Below, one piece after another: positions 41,059 through 48,625 of a stretch of 64,000 nucleotides of DNA. Location: contig NZ_JAHXYZ010000001.1 in NCBI RefSeq assembly GCF_019969685.1, positions 1,736,001 through 1,800,000 on the forward strand, given 5' to 3'. A program made the position numbers and the translations under genes. Origin of the DNA: Microbacterium sp. EST19A (lineage in GTDB: Bacteria > Actinomycetota > Actinomycetes > Actinomycetales > Microbacteriaceae). Below the pieces are notes generated by a model. That model did no database searches, was not told the origin of the DNA, and saw only the letters and a list, made by a program, of their open reading frames with translations. Each line of letters starts with the position of its first letter. Position 1 is the stretch's first letter.

Positions 41059-41065
41059 GCCTGCC

Positions 41066-41095
41066 ATGATAGGCAAGCCGCTACTTGCATATCAA
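41066..41095 (-). promoter_or_regulatory. Promoter of the arsR/VOC operon
   Basis: On the minus strand TTGATA (41095-41090) and TATCAT (41071-41066) are separated by 18 bp. Transcription should begin about 41058, on the GTG of the regulator. The spacer contains GCAAG and CTTGC as an inverted repeat (TGCAAGTAGCGGCTTGC), a possible operator. Confidence 0.6.
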
Positions 41096-41162
41096 GGGGA
41101 GAGAGCAGATGCCGCACACGCAGCGCGGCTGACCCCCAGGACTCTCGCGTAAAATCGGCACA

Positions 41163-42731
41163 ATGACCGACGCGCCTGGACCCTTCGACGAGCTCGGAGA
41201 CCCCGCGGGCGAGGTCACCGCGAGCGATGAGCTGCGCGACGTGCTCGGCGACGGCATCGACCCCGACGATCTCGCGACCACCCTGCGGGTACTCGCGAAC
41301 CTGCATCAGATCGACGATGAGCATCCGGACTTCGTCGCCGTGCGCCACGCGACCGCCGCGATGTTCAAGGCCGTCAAGCGCGTGCGCCGCAAGGAGATCC
41401 GCGACGCGATCGCCGAGGCCGACAAGGCTGTCGTCGCCCGCACCGCGACCGGCGCCCCCGACCGCATCGACGATGAGACCCGCGGCGCCGATCTCGCGAC
41501 CAGCGTCGTCGACGCCCCGATCGCGGGCGAGCTGCTCAAGCCGCGCAACTGCTACATCTGCAAGCAGCCGTACACCGTGGTCGATGCGTTCTACCACCAG
41601 CTCTGCCCCGACTGCGCGCGCTTCAGCCACGGCAAGCGCAACGCCCGCACCGACCTCACCGGCAAGCGCGCCCTGCTCACCGGCGGCCGCGCCAAGATCG
41701 GCATGCACATCGCACTGCGCCTGCTGCGCGACGGGGCGCACACCACGATCACGACGCGCTTCCCGCGCGACGCCGTGCGCCGCTTCTCGGCGCTGCCCGA
41801 CTCGGGTGACTGGCTGCACCGGCTGCGCGTGGTCGGCATCGACCTGCGCGATCCCGCCCAGGTGATCGGGCTGGCCGATTCGGTCGCGGCGCAGGGACCC
41901 CTCGACATCCTCATCAACAACGCCGCGCAGACGGTGCGGCGCTCGCCGGGCTCGTACTCGCTGCTGGCGGATGCCGAACTGCAGCCGCTTCCCGACGGAC
42001 CGCTGCCCGAGATGGAGACCTTCGGGCACACCGCAGACCCGCACCCGCAGGCGCTGCAGGCCTCGGTCGACGCGCATCCGCTGCTGTCTGTCGCGGCGCT
42101 CGGCGGCACGGTCGCCGAGCAGGGCGGCCAGGCGCTCACCGCCGAGGACCTCGCGCGCCTCGCCATGGCCCCCGGATCGTCGTCGCTCGAGAAGCACGCC
42201 GACGGCACCGCGATCGATGCCGGCGGCCTCGTGCCCGATGTCAACCGCACCAACAGCTGGGTCCAGTCGATCGACCAGGTCGATCCGCTGGAGATGCTCG
42301 AGGTGCAGCTCGCCAACACCACCGCACCGTTCCTGCTGATCAGTCGTCTGCGCGCGTCGATGGCGGCATCCGATTCCCCCCGCAAATACGTCGTGAACGT
42401 CTCGGCGATGGAGGGGCAGTTCTCCCGCCGGTACAAGGGTCCGGGGCATCCGCACACCAACATGGCGAAGGCCGCGCTCAACATGCTCACGCGCACGAGT
42501 GCGGGCGAGATGCTCGAGACCGACGGCATCCTGATGACCGCCGTCGACACCGGCTGGATCACCGACGAGCGCCCGCACTACACGAAGGTGCGCCTGGCCG
42601 AAGAGGGCTTCCATGCTCCGCTCGACCTGGTCGACGGTGCGGCCCGCGTGTACGACCCGATCGTGCGCGGCGAGGCCGGCGAAGACATCCACGGCGTGTT
42701 CCTGAAGGACTACGAATCCAGCCCCTGGTGA
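41163..42731 (+). CDS. Zinc-ribbon SDR-like protein
   Basis: A 522-residue protein of a distinct large SDR subfamily. After a helical N-terminal region come Cys130/Cys133 (CYIC) and Cys148/Cys151 (CPDC), a zinc-ribbon, and then a Rossmann fold (KRALLTGGRAKIGMHIALRL; LDILINNAAQTVRRSPGSY) with a long insertion at about 260-370. The position of the catalytic Tyr of Y-x3-K is occupied by Thr (PHTNMAKAALNM), so ordinary dehydrogenase chemistry is doubtful. TAAAAT (41150-41155) ends eight bases before the ATG and there is no ribosome site, indicating a leaderless transcript. Function unknown. Confidence 0.88.
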   Translation: MTDAPGPFDELGDPAGEVTASDELRDVLGDGIDPDDLATTLRVLANLHQIDDEHPDFVAVRHATAAMFKAVKRVRRKEIRDAIAEADKAVVARTATGAPDRIDDETRGADLATSVVDAPIAGELLKPRNCYICKQPYTVVDAFYHQLCPDCARFSHGKRNARTDLTGKRALLTGGRAKIGMHIALRLLRDGAHTTITTRFPRDAVRRFSALPDSGDWLHRLRVVGIDLRDPAQVIGLADSVAAQGPLDILINNAAQTVRRSPGSYSLLADAELQPLPDGPLPEMETFGHTADPHPQALQASVDAHPLLSVAALGGTVAEQGGQALTAEDLARLAMAPGSSSLEKHADGTAIDAGGLVPDVNRTNSWVQSIDQVDPLEMLEVQLANTTAPFLLISRLRASMAASDSPRKYVVNVSAMEGQFSRRYKGPGHPHTNMAKAALNMLTRTSAGEMLETDGILMTAVDTGWITDERPHYTKVRLAEEGFHAPLDLVDGAARVYDPIVRGEAGEDIHGVFLKDYESSPW

Positions 42732-42771
42732 CGCGCGTCTTTCGCCCGACTGGTGAGACCGGACGCGTCGA

Positions 42772-44304
42772 TCAGACCAGCGGGCCGTGCCGCACGATGC
42801 CGCCCGGCACCGTGCCGCCGAACAGGGCCTCGACCGTGACGAGCGAGAAGCCGCGGTCGCGCAGGCCGGCGACGACCTCCGCGAAGACACGGGCGGATCC
42901 CGCCTGGATGTCGTGCATGAGCATGATCGTCGAGACGTCGGGCGTCTCGATCGCGTAGCGGGCGAGATCGTCGTCGGACGGATGCTCCCAGTCGCGTGTG
43001 TCGACGCTCCACAGCACTGCGGGCTGCCCGGCGATGCCCACGACGTGGTCGTTGACGTATCCACCGGGCGGGCGGAAGGTGCTCACCGCCTGCCCGGAGA
43101 GTTCGCGCAGCAGCACGGCCGTCTGTCCGAGCTCGGAGCCGATCTGCGCGTCGGTCAGGCCGGTCAGGTACGAGTGGTCCCAGGTGTGGTTGCCGATCTC
43201 GTGGCCCTCCGCCGCGACGCGGCGAACGGTGTCGGGATGGGACTGCGCGTTCTGCCCCAGCATGTAGAACGTGGCGGCGGAGTGCTCGTCGCGCAGCACA
43301 TCGAGGAACTGCGGCGTGAGCGACGACGGACCGTCATCGAGCGTGAGAGCCATGCACGGCACGAGGTCGCACGGCACATGCTCGAACCCGGCACCCGCGG
43401 AGGGCTGCCCCGTGAACACTCCCTCCGCGGCCAGCAGTTCCTCGCCGACCGGGCTCAACGCGCCGGACGTCTGCGGCTCGCGCAGCGCGACCCGGGGCGG
43501 ATGCTCGAGCGATCGCTCCCGCCAGGCCGCCAGTCCGTCGAGCTCGCGCGCCGTGAGCTCTGCCGGCACCGGGATGACGATCTCGCCGGCGGCGAGTTCC
43601 GCGTGCGCGAGAGCATCCTCGAAGACCGCGAGCTGCGCGTCGGTCGGGGGGCCGACCGGCAGGGGGCTCACGCTGCCCGCGTCGCGCCGGAGGGTGTCGA
43701 TGTACGCGGGCCACAGCGCCGCGGGATCGGTGAAGAGCTGCGTGTCTGTGGCGACGGTGCCCGTGGCGGCATCCGTGTAGATCGTGGTCGAGGTGTCGTC
43801 GACCGCACCGCCTGACCTGGCGGTGAGCACGCGGATCCGCTCGCCGAACATGGCTCCCCGGGCCAGCACGATCTCGCACACCACGACCGTGCCCGTCCGT
43901 TCCCCCAGGACCTCGGCCGCCGGCGCGGTCGTCGACCCCGGTGCGCATCCGCGCTCGCCGAGGCCGGCGCCCACCGGGTGCGCGGTCGGGCGATAGGGCC
44001 GTCCGCTGACCACGACCTGCTCCTGCACGGCCGCGCGCACGACGGCCTCGACCGCCGTGTTGAACGCCGGCGCTCCGGGCAGCGACGCCCACCGTGCATC
44101 GATGTCGACGTCGTCGTTCTGCAGCCGCATGTCGAGGGTCGACGCGTGGCCCGGATCCGTAGGGGCAGGAGACCGCACGATCGAGCCGCTGACGGACCAC
44201 TGCCGCGGCTCCCATCCCGCCACGGAGTCGGGCGCGCAGGCCGAGAGGAGGAGTGTCAGGACGGCTCCGACCGCGAGGAGGGGCCGCCGGTGTCGCCCGT
44301 TCAC
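42772..44304 (-). CDS. NodB-type polysaccharide deacetylase lipoprotein
   Basis: A 510-residue surface lipoprotein (lipobox LLSAC, Cys23). The N-terminal half (about 35-300) resembles RsiV/PdaC-like accessory regions of unknown fold. The C-terminal half is a NodB domain with all motifs: TLDDGPSS (Asp-Asp), HEIGNHTWDHSYL (zinc histidines), FRPPGGY, WSVDTRDW and MLMHD. It probably removes acetyl groups from peptidoglycan or another wall glycan. The following gene for a single-span membrane protein overlaps its start by ATGA, so both are co-expressed. Confidence 0.9.
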   Translation of the reverse strand: MNGRHRRPLLAVGAVLTLLLSACAPDSVAGWEPRQWSVSGSIVRSPAPTDPGHASTLDMRLQNDDVDIDARWASLPGAPAFNTAVEAVVRAAVQEQVVVSGRPYRPTAHPVGAGLGERGCAPGSTTAPAAEVLGERTGTVVVCEIVLARGAMFGERIRVLTARSGGAVDDTSTTIYTDAATGTVATDTQLFTDPAALWPAYIDTLRRDAGSVSPLPVGPPTDAQLAVFEDALAHAELAAGEIVIPVPAELTARELDGLAAWRERSLEHPPRVALREPQTSGALSPVGEELLAAEGVFTGQPSAGAGFEHVPCDLVPCMALTLDDGPSSLTPQFLDVLRDEHSAATFYMLGQNAQSHPDTVRRVAAEGHEIGNHTWDHSYLTGLTDAQIGSELGQTAVLLRELSGQAVSTFRPPGGYVNDHVVGIAGQPAVLWSVDTRDWEHPSDDDLARYAIETPDVSTIMLMHDIQAGSARVFAEVVAGLRDRGFSLVTVEALFGGTVPGGIVRHGPLV

Positions 44305-44864
44305 CGGACCACCTCGAGCGTGGCCAGGAGATCGGCGAGCTCGGCGTCGTAGGCGGGGGACGGCGAGGCGATGAATGTCACGACCACCGGGCCGTCGGCG
44401 ATCGCGCCGACGACGACATCCTGATCGAGCACCCGCGCGTACACGACGGTCGCTAGGTCGGCCGGGCCGTCGACGAGCGGCTCCTCGCTCGCGGGGCCCA
44501 GCGGGCCGGGCGCGATGCCCTCGATCACCGCCAGGGGCTCCGCCTCGGCCGCGAGTTCGAGCTCGATGGTCATCCGCCGATCGGGGCTTCCGGCCACGCC
44601 GCGGGACTCATCGCCGAAGTGCCCGCGCCACGACCAGTCGGGCGGCAGGACGAGCTGCACCTCGGCGGTCCCGTCGGTCAGGTGCACCGTCCGCTCCTCG
44701 GTGTCGACCGTGGATGTGAGACCACCGATCAGAACGGGGACGACCAGTGCGGCGGCGACGATCACCGTCACCACCACGGTGATCGCGATGACCGAGAGCA
44801 CATGCATCCGCGGTCGTCGTGGCACGCGGGGCGCGATCCGGTCGATCGAGGCGGGGCCGGTCAT
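44301..44864 (-). CDS. Single-span membrane protein, unknown
   Basis: A 187-residue protein. An Arg/Pro-rich cytoplasmic N-terminus is followed by one hydrophobic segment (LSVIAITVVVTVIVAAALVV) and an extracellular beta-rich domain (AEVQLVLPPDWSWRGHFGDE; DQDVVVGAIADGPVVVTFIA). It is the upstream member of a two-gene unit with the NodB lipoprotein, which begins inside its stop codon. The family is not recognised. A role in anchoring or regulating the deacetylase is a guess from context only. Confidence 0.75.
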   Translation of the reverse strand: MTGPASIDRIAPRVPRRPRMHVLSVIAITVVVTVIVAAALVVPVLIGGLTSTVDTEERTVHLTDGTAEVQLVLPPDWSWRGHFGDESRGVAGSPDRRMTIELELAAEAEPLAVIEGIAPGPLGPASEEPLVDGPADLATVVYARVLDQDVVVGAIADGPVVVTFIASPSPAYDAELADLLATLEVVR

Positions 44865-45006
44865 CGGCGGGGACCTCCTGCAGGCGGGACCGATCAGATC
44901 ATGAGAACAGGGCCCCAGATCCCGCGCCGAGCATACTCCGGAGACGGCGCCCGGACGCCCACGACACGGGACGGCGGGATGCCGGGGCGGCGGGATGCCG
45001 GTCGCG

Positions 45007-45345
45007 TCAGCGCGCGCGCCGCTCCAGGTTCGTCGACGCCCAGGCGCCGAGCTGGTCGAGAATCGGCAGCAGTCCTTCGCCGCTCGCGGTGAGCGCGTAC
45101 GACACGGTGATGGGCGGTCCGGCGTCGACCGTGCGGGCCACGAGACCGGTCTCGGCGAGTTCGGCGAGCCGGTCGGACAGCACCGTGTCGCTGATGCCGG
45201 CGACCGCGCGGCGCAGGGTGACGAAGGTCGAGGGGCCGGCGCCGAGAGAGGCGACGATCATGCCGTTCCACCGTTTGCCGAGCACGCTGAAGGCGAGTGT
45301 GACGGCGGCGTCACACCGTTGCACTGCCTCCTCGAGCTCGGGCAT
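45007..45345 (-). CDS. HxlR-family HTH regulator
   Basis: A 112-residue winged-helix protein of the HxlR family. The near-N-terminal Cys11 (AVQRCDAAVT), VLGKRWNGMIVASLGAGPST, RRAVAGISDTVLSDRLAELA and the C-terminal SGEGLLPILDQLGAWA are diagnostic. The family often senses aldehydes, quinones or oxidants, frequently through this cysteine. It is divergent from a flavodoxin-fold reductase gene, with the inverted repeat GTCGCTA/TAGCGAC between them as the likely operator. Confidence 0.9.
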   Translation of the reverse strand: MPELEEAVQRCDAAVTLAFSVLGKRWNGMIVASLGAGPSTFVTLRRAVAGISDTVLSDRLAELAETGLVARTVDAGPPITVSYALTASGEGLLPILDQLGAWASTNLERRAR

Positions 45346-45377
45346 GCCCCCATCCTACTCGTGCTACGTTAACCAGT

Positions 45378-45400
45378 GTCGCTAAGAAAAACCTAGCGAC
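45378..45400. promoter_or_regulatory. HxlR-type operator between divergent genes
   Basis: GTCGCTA (45378-45384) and TAGCGAC (45394-45400) form perfect 7-bp arms around nine A-rich bases. The site lies between the HxlR regulator and the azoreductase-like gene, next to a TACGAA -10-like box (45401-45406). It is in the right place to control both genes. Confidence 0.7.
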
Positions 45401-45421
45401 TACGAAAACGAGAGGTCAGAC

Positions 45422-46078
45422 ATGTCCCTGTTCCGCCTGGATGCCAGCATCCTTCCCGCGTCGTCCGCCAGCCGCGCACTCGCCGACCTCGTCGAGGCCG
45501 AGTGGACGGCATCCCATCCCGACTCGACGGTGACCCGTCGTGATGTCGCCGCCGACCCCGTTCCCGCGACGGCCTGGGCGGATGCCGTGACCGGCGGGTT
45601 CGTCGACGCCGCGCAGCGGACCCCCGCGCAGAACGAGGCCCGCGCACTCGCCACGACCTTCGCAGACGAGCTGATCGGCGCCGACGCGCTGCTGTTCGCC
45701 GTGCCGCTCTACAACTACGGCGTCTCGCAGCACTTCAAGACCTGGTTCGACCTCGCCTACACCGACTCGCGCATCGACCCGACCGGCACCGCGCTCCGCG
45801 GCAAGCCCGCGACGTTGGTCACGGTCCTCGGCGGCAACTACGCGCCCGGCACCCCCAAGGACGGCTGGGACCACTCGACCGGCTGGCTGCGTCGTGCACT
45901 GGCGGATGTCTGGGGCCTCGACCTGCGCGTCGTGCAGCGTCCGTTCACCCTCGTGGGAGTCAACCCGGCGCTCGACGCCTTCGCCGACACCGCGCAGGAG
46001 CTCAAGGAGGCCGCCGAGACCGACGCGGTCGCCTATGGCCGCGAGGTCGCCGCGCTGCGGGGCTCGCAGGTCGCCTGA
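45422..46078 (+). CDS. FMN-dependent NADH:quinone/azo reductase-like protein
   Basis: A 218-residue flavodoxin-fold protein of the AzoR/NQO group. Diagnostic segments are the N-terminal phosphate-binding region DASILPASSASRALADLV and LLFAVPLYNYGVSQHFKTWF, plus TVLGGNYAPGTPKDGWDHST. It would reduce quinones, azo or nitro compounds with NAD(P)H and FMN in the cytoplasm. A GAGAGG site precedes the ATG. It is divergent from an HxlR regulator, the standard arrangement for inducible quinone or electrophile defence. Confidence 0.9.
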   Translation: MSLFRLDASILPASSASRALADLVEAEWTASHPDSTVTRRDVAADPVPATAWADAVTGGFVDAAQRTPAQNEARALATTFADELIGADALLFAVPLYNYGVSQHFKTWFDLAYTDSRIDPTGTALRGKPATLVTVLGGNYAPGTPKDGWDHSTGWLRRALADVWGLDLRVVQRPFTLVGVNPALDAFADTAQELKEAAETDAVAYGREVAALRGSQVA

Positions 46079-46096
46079 CCCGCAGCATCCGACGCA

Positions 46097-46173
46097 ACTT
46101 CTGCGGCCATCCGCGACTTCTGCGGCCCGGATCGGGGGATCCGGCCGCAGAAGTTCGGAATGGCCGCAGAAGG
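46097..46173. repeat. Doubled-arm hairpin element C
   Basis: ACTTCTGCGGCC occurs at 46097 and 46116 (period 19); the complement GGCCGCAGAAGT at 46143 and, with one mismatch, 46162 (period 19). The centre adds its own stem GGATC/GATCC around GGGG. It lies between the convergent reductase and epoxide hydrolase genes and may also end transcription. Confidence 0.9.
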
Positions 46174-46230
46174 TGCTCACGGCGCGAGGCCCGTGGGCCC
46201 GGCATCCGCGCGTCCCGGCATCGGCCCACT

Positions 46231-46299
46231 TGCAGGTCGAAAACACGGATGCAGGTCCGAAACGGTGTTCCGGACCTGCATCCGTACTTTCTGCCTGCA
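46231..46299. repeat. Doubled-arm hairpin element D
   Basis: TGCAGGTC occurs at 46231 and 46250 (period 19); GACCTGCA at 46273-46280 and the one-mismatch form TGCCTGCA at 46292-46299 (period 19). The inner stem ACGGATGCAGGTCCG pairs with CGGACCTGCATCCGT without mismatch. The GAAAACACGGATG join matches elements at 8451 and 48539. It follows element C by 58 bp. Confidence 0.9.
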
Positions 46300-46319
46300 G
46301 ATGAACCCGTGGCCGCCGA

Positions 46320-47486
46320 CTACCGCAGCGACCGCATGAACGCCCGCACGTCGTCGACCAGCATCTCGGGCTCCTCCATGGCGGCGAAGTGTCCGCCGCG
46401 GCCCTCGACGTCGGTCCAGCGGACGATGTTGTGACCCTTCTCCTCCGCGAAGCGCAGACCGACGTCGTGCGCGAACACGATCACGGCGGTGGGCACGCCC
46501 GAGCTCTCGGGCTCGGCGCCCCAGTCGCCCTGCTGGGCGTATCCGACGAAGGCCGACGTGCCCGCCGATGCGGTGAACCAGTACAGCGCCGCGTTCTCGA
46601 ACACGAAGCGCTCGCCGAGGACGTCGATCGCGGACGCGTCGGTCGGATGCGTCCACGCCTGCAGCTTGTCGAGGATCCAGGCGAACTGCCCGACGGGGCT
46701 GTCGGCGAGCACCTGTCCGACGAGTCCGGGGCGCGTCGACTGGATCGCGATGTACCCGAACTCGTTCTGCATGAACTCCCGGATGCGCCGCACGCGGTCC
46801 TGCTCGAGCGGGGTCAGTGACGCGACGGTCTCGTCGTCGAGGTCGCCCGCGAAGTTGCCGAGCGAGCCGTTGACGTGCACGCCGATCACGCGCTCCGGTG
46901 CGAGCCGGCCGATCTCCGGGGCGACGCCGGCGCCCACATCGCCGCCCTGCACGGCGAAGCGGTCGTGGCCCAGGCGTGTCATGAGCTCGAGCATCACCGC
47001 GGCCATCTCGCCGGTTCCCCAGGTCGCGCCGATCAGCGGTGTCGAGAAGCCGAAACCGGGGAGCGACGGGATCACCACGTCGAACGCGTCGGAGGCGTCG
47101 CCGCCGTGCGCGACGGGGTCGGTGAGCGGACCGATCAGCGCCTCGAACTCGAGGAACGATCCCGGCCAGCCGTGCAGCAGGAGCAGCGGCGTCGAATCCG
47201 GATGTGGGGAGCGCACGTGCACCGCGTGGATGGGCTGGCCGTCGATCTCGGTGATGATCTGCGGGAGTGCGTTGAGGCGTTCCTCGGTGGCGCGCCAGTC
47301 GTGATCCGCCCAGCGGGCGATGAGGCTCTGGAGTTCGGCGGAGGGGATGCCGGTGCTCCGGTCGTCGATCGGCAGGGGCTGCGGGAATCGAGCATTCCGC
47401 AGCCGCGCGCGCAGGTCCTGCACGGCGTCGTCGGAGATCTCGATGCGGAAGGGCTGGACGCGGGAGTCGATCTGATTCGTGTTCAT
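46320..47486 (-). CDS. Epoxide hydrolase, alpha/beta fold
   Basis: A 388-residue protein with the EHN N-terminal segment (FRIEISDDAVQDLRARLRNA) and an alpha/beta-hydrolase core: oxyanion HGWPGS, nucleophile Asp183 (VQGGDVGAG), PGFGFS, and the catalytic His in GRGGHFAAMEEPE. It resembles microsomal/juvenile-hormone-type epoxide hydrolases common in actinobacteria. ATG 47486 is used because the extension upstream runs into the divergent regulator. It is controlled probably by the WYL-domain protein encoded divergently. Confidence 0.9.
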   Translation of the reverse strand: MNTNQIDSRVQPFRIEISDDAVQDLRARLRNARFPQPLPIDDRSTGIPSAELQSLIARWADHDWRATEERLNALPQIITEIDGQPIHAVHVRSPHPDSTPLLLLHGWPGSFLEFEALIGPLTDPVAHGGDASDAFDVVIPSLPGFGFSTPLIGATWGTGEMAAVMLELMTRLGHDRFAVQGGDVGAGVAPEIGRLAPERVIGVHVNGSLGNFAGDLDDETVASLTPLEQDRVRRIREFMQNEFGYIAIQSTRPGLVGQVLADSPVGQFAWILDKLQAWTHPTDASAIDVLGERFVFENAALYWFTASAGTSAFVGYAQQGDWGAEPESSGVPTAVIVFAHDVGLRFAEEKGHNIVRWTDVEGRGGHFAAMEEPEMLVDDVRAFMRSLR

Positions 47487-47508
47487 GACTTCACTCTCTC
47501 GACCTAAA

Positions 47509-47525
47509 CGGCCACAATATGACCG
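47509..47525. promoter_or_regulatory. Imperfect palindrome between epoxide hydrolase and WYL genes
   Basis: CGGCCACAATATGACCG has arms CGGCCA and TGACCG with one mismatched pair. It lies in the 61-bp divergent promoter region and contains TATGAC as a possible -10. It is a candidate operator for the WYL regulator. Confidence 0.4.
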
Positions 47526-47547
47526 GATAGCAAGAGAGGCTGGGGAC

Positions 47548-48507
47548 ATGACCCGCACCACCGGACGCACCCTCGAGCTCCTCTCTCTGCTCCAGGCCAG
47601 ACGCGAATGGAGCGGAACCGAACTGCAGGAGCGGCTCGAGGTGAGCGCCCGCACCCTGCGCCGCGACATCGACGATCTGCGCGAACTCGGCTACGGCATC
47701 GAGGCGACGCGGGGCAGGCATGGCGGCTACAGCCTCGGTGCGGGTGCGGCGGTGCCGCCGTTGACGCTCACGGTCGACGAGTCGGTCGCCATCGCCGTCG
47801 GGCTCCGAGCCGCGGCCACCGCCGCCGTCACCGGGATCGAGGAGGCCTCCGCCCGCGCTCTCGCGAAGCTCGAGCAATCGCTCTCACCGGCGACGCGACG
47901 GCAGATCGTCGAGGTCGAGCAGGCGATGGTGCCGCTCACCACGCGCCACGACGACGTCGACATCGCGGTCGTCACGACCATCGCCACCGCGATCGCCGAG
48001 CGCCGACGGATGCAGGTCGACTACACCCGCCACGACGGCGAGGAGGTCCGCCGCGTCATCGAGCCGCACCGCGTCGTGCACACCGCCGAGCGCTGGTACC
48101 TCGTCGCGTGGGATCCGGAACGGGAGGCATGGCGCACGCTGCGGGTCGATCGGATGCGGCATCCGCTCATCCTGCGCGAGGAGTTCCCGCGGAAGGACAT
48201 CCCCGACGAGGCGCTCCGCCGGTTCACCACCCGCAGCATCACGACCGCGCCGTACCGGTATCGCGCGACGTTCCGCATGCAGGCGCCGGCCGACGAAGTC
48301 AGTCGCCATTTCGATGCGACGGTCGCGCAGGTGGTTCCCGAGACCGAGGGCACCAGCATCCTGACCGCCGGATCCGGCTCGCCCGCGGAGTTCGCGCTGT
48401 ACATCGGCATGTGCGGCATCGAGTTCGAGGTGCTCGACGGCGACGAGGTGCGACAGGCGATGGTCGAGATCGCGGGGAGGCTGGTGCGGGGGTCCGGGGC
48501 GGGCTGA
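47548..48507 (+). CDS. WYL-domain transcriptional regulator (DeoR-type HTH)
   Basis: A 319-residue regulator. Residues 1-55 are an HTH_11 domain (TLELLSLLQARREWSGTELQ; SARTLRRDIDDLRELGYGIE). The WYL domain (about 135-225) includes RRVIEPHRVVHTAERWYLVA and WRTLRVDRM, and the WCX segment ends the protein. WYL proteins bind nucleic acids or nucleotides as effectors. ATG 47548 places the HTH at the N-terminus. It is divergent from an epoxide hydrolase gene, which it probably controls. Confidence 0.92.
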   Translation: MTRTTGRTLELLSLLQARREWSGTELQERLEVSARTLRRDIDDLRELGYGIEATRGRHGGYSLGAGAAVPPLTLTVDESVAIAVGLRAAATAAVTGIEEASARALAKLEQSLSPATRRQIVEVEQAMVPLTTRHDDVDIAVVTTIATAIAERRRMQVDYTRHDGEEVRRVIEPHRVVHTAERWYLVAWDPEREAWRTLRVDRMRHPLILREEFPRKDIPDEALRRFTTRSITTAPYRYRATFRMQAPADEVSRHFDATVAQVVPETEGTSILTAGSGSPAEFALYIGMCGIEFEVLDGDEVRQAMVEIAGRLVRGSGAG

Positions 48508-48538
48508 CCGGGCCGCATCGGCATCCGCTCGGCACACT

Positions 48539-48607
48539 TGTCGGGAGAAAGTACGGATGCCGGGCGAGATCCGCTATCTGGACCGACATCCGTGCCAACT
48601 CCCGACG
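48539..48607. repeat. Doubled-arm hairpin element E
   Basis: TGTCGGGAG (48539) and TGCCGGGCG (48558) are 19 bp apart; the inverted forms GGACCGACA (48580) and CTCCCGACG (48599) are also 19 bp apart. The join GAAAGTACGGATG on the left pairs with CATCCGTGCC on the right. It lies between the convergent WYL regulator and sensor kinase genes. Confidence 0.85.
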
Positions 48608-48625
48608 GGTGTGCCGGCCCCGCGC

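Noticed and set aside
8451..48607. Integron attC sites as the explanation for the doubled-arm hairpins
   Set aside because: attC sites also have paired arms, but the GTTRRRY/RYYYAAC core is missing, no integrase or cassette array is present, and one element is within a gene.
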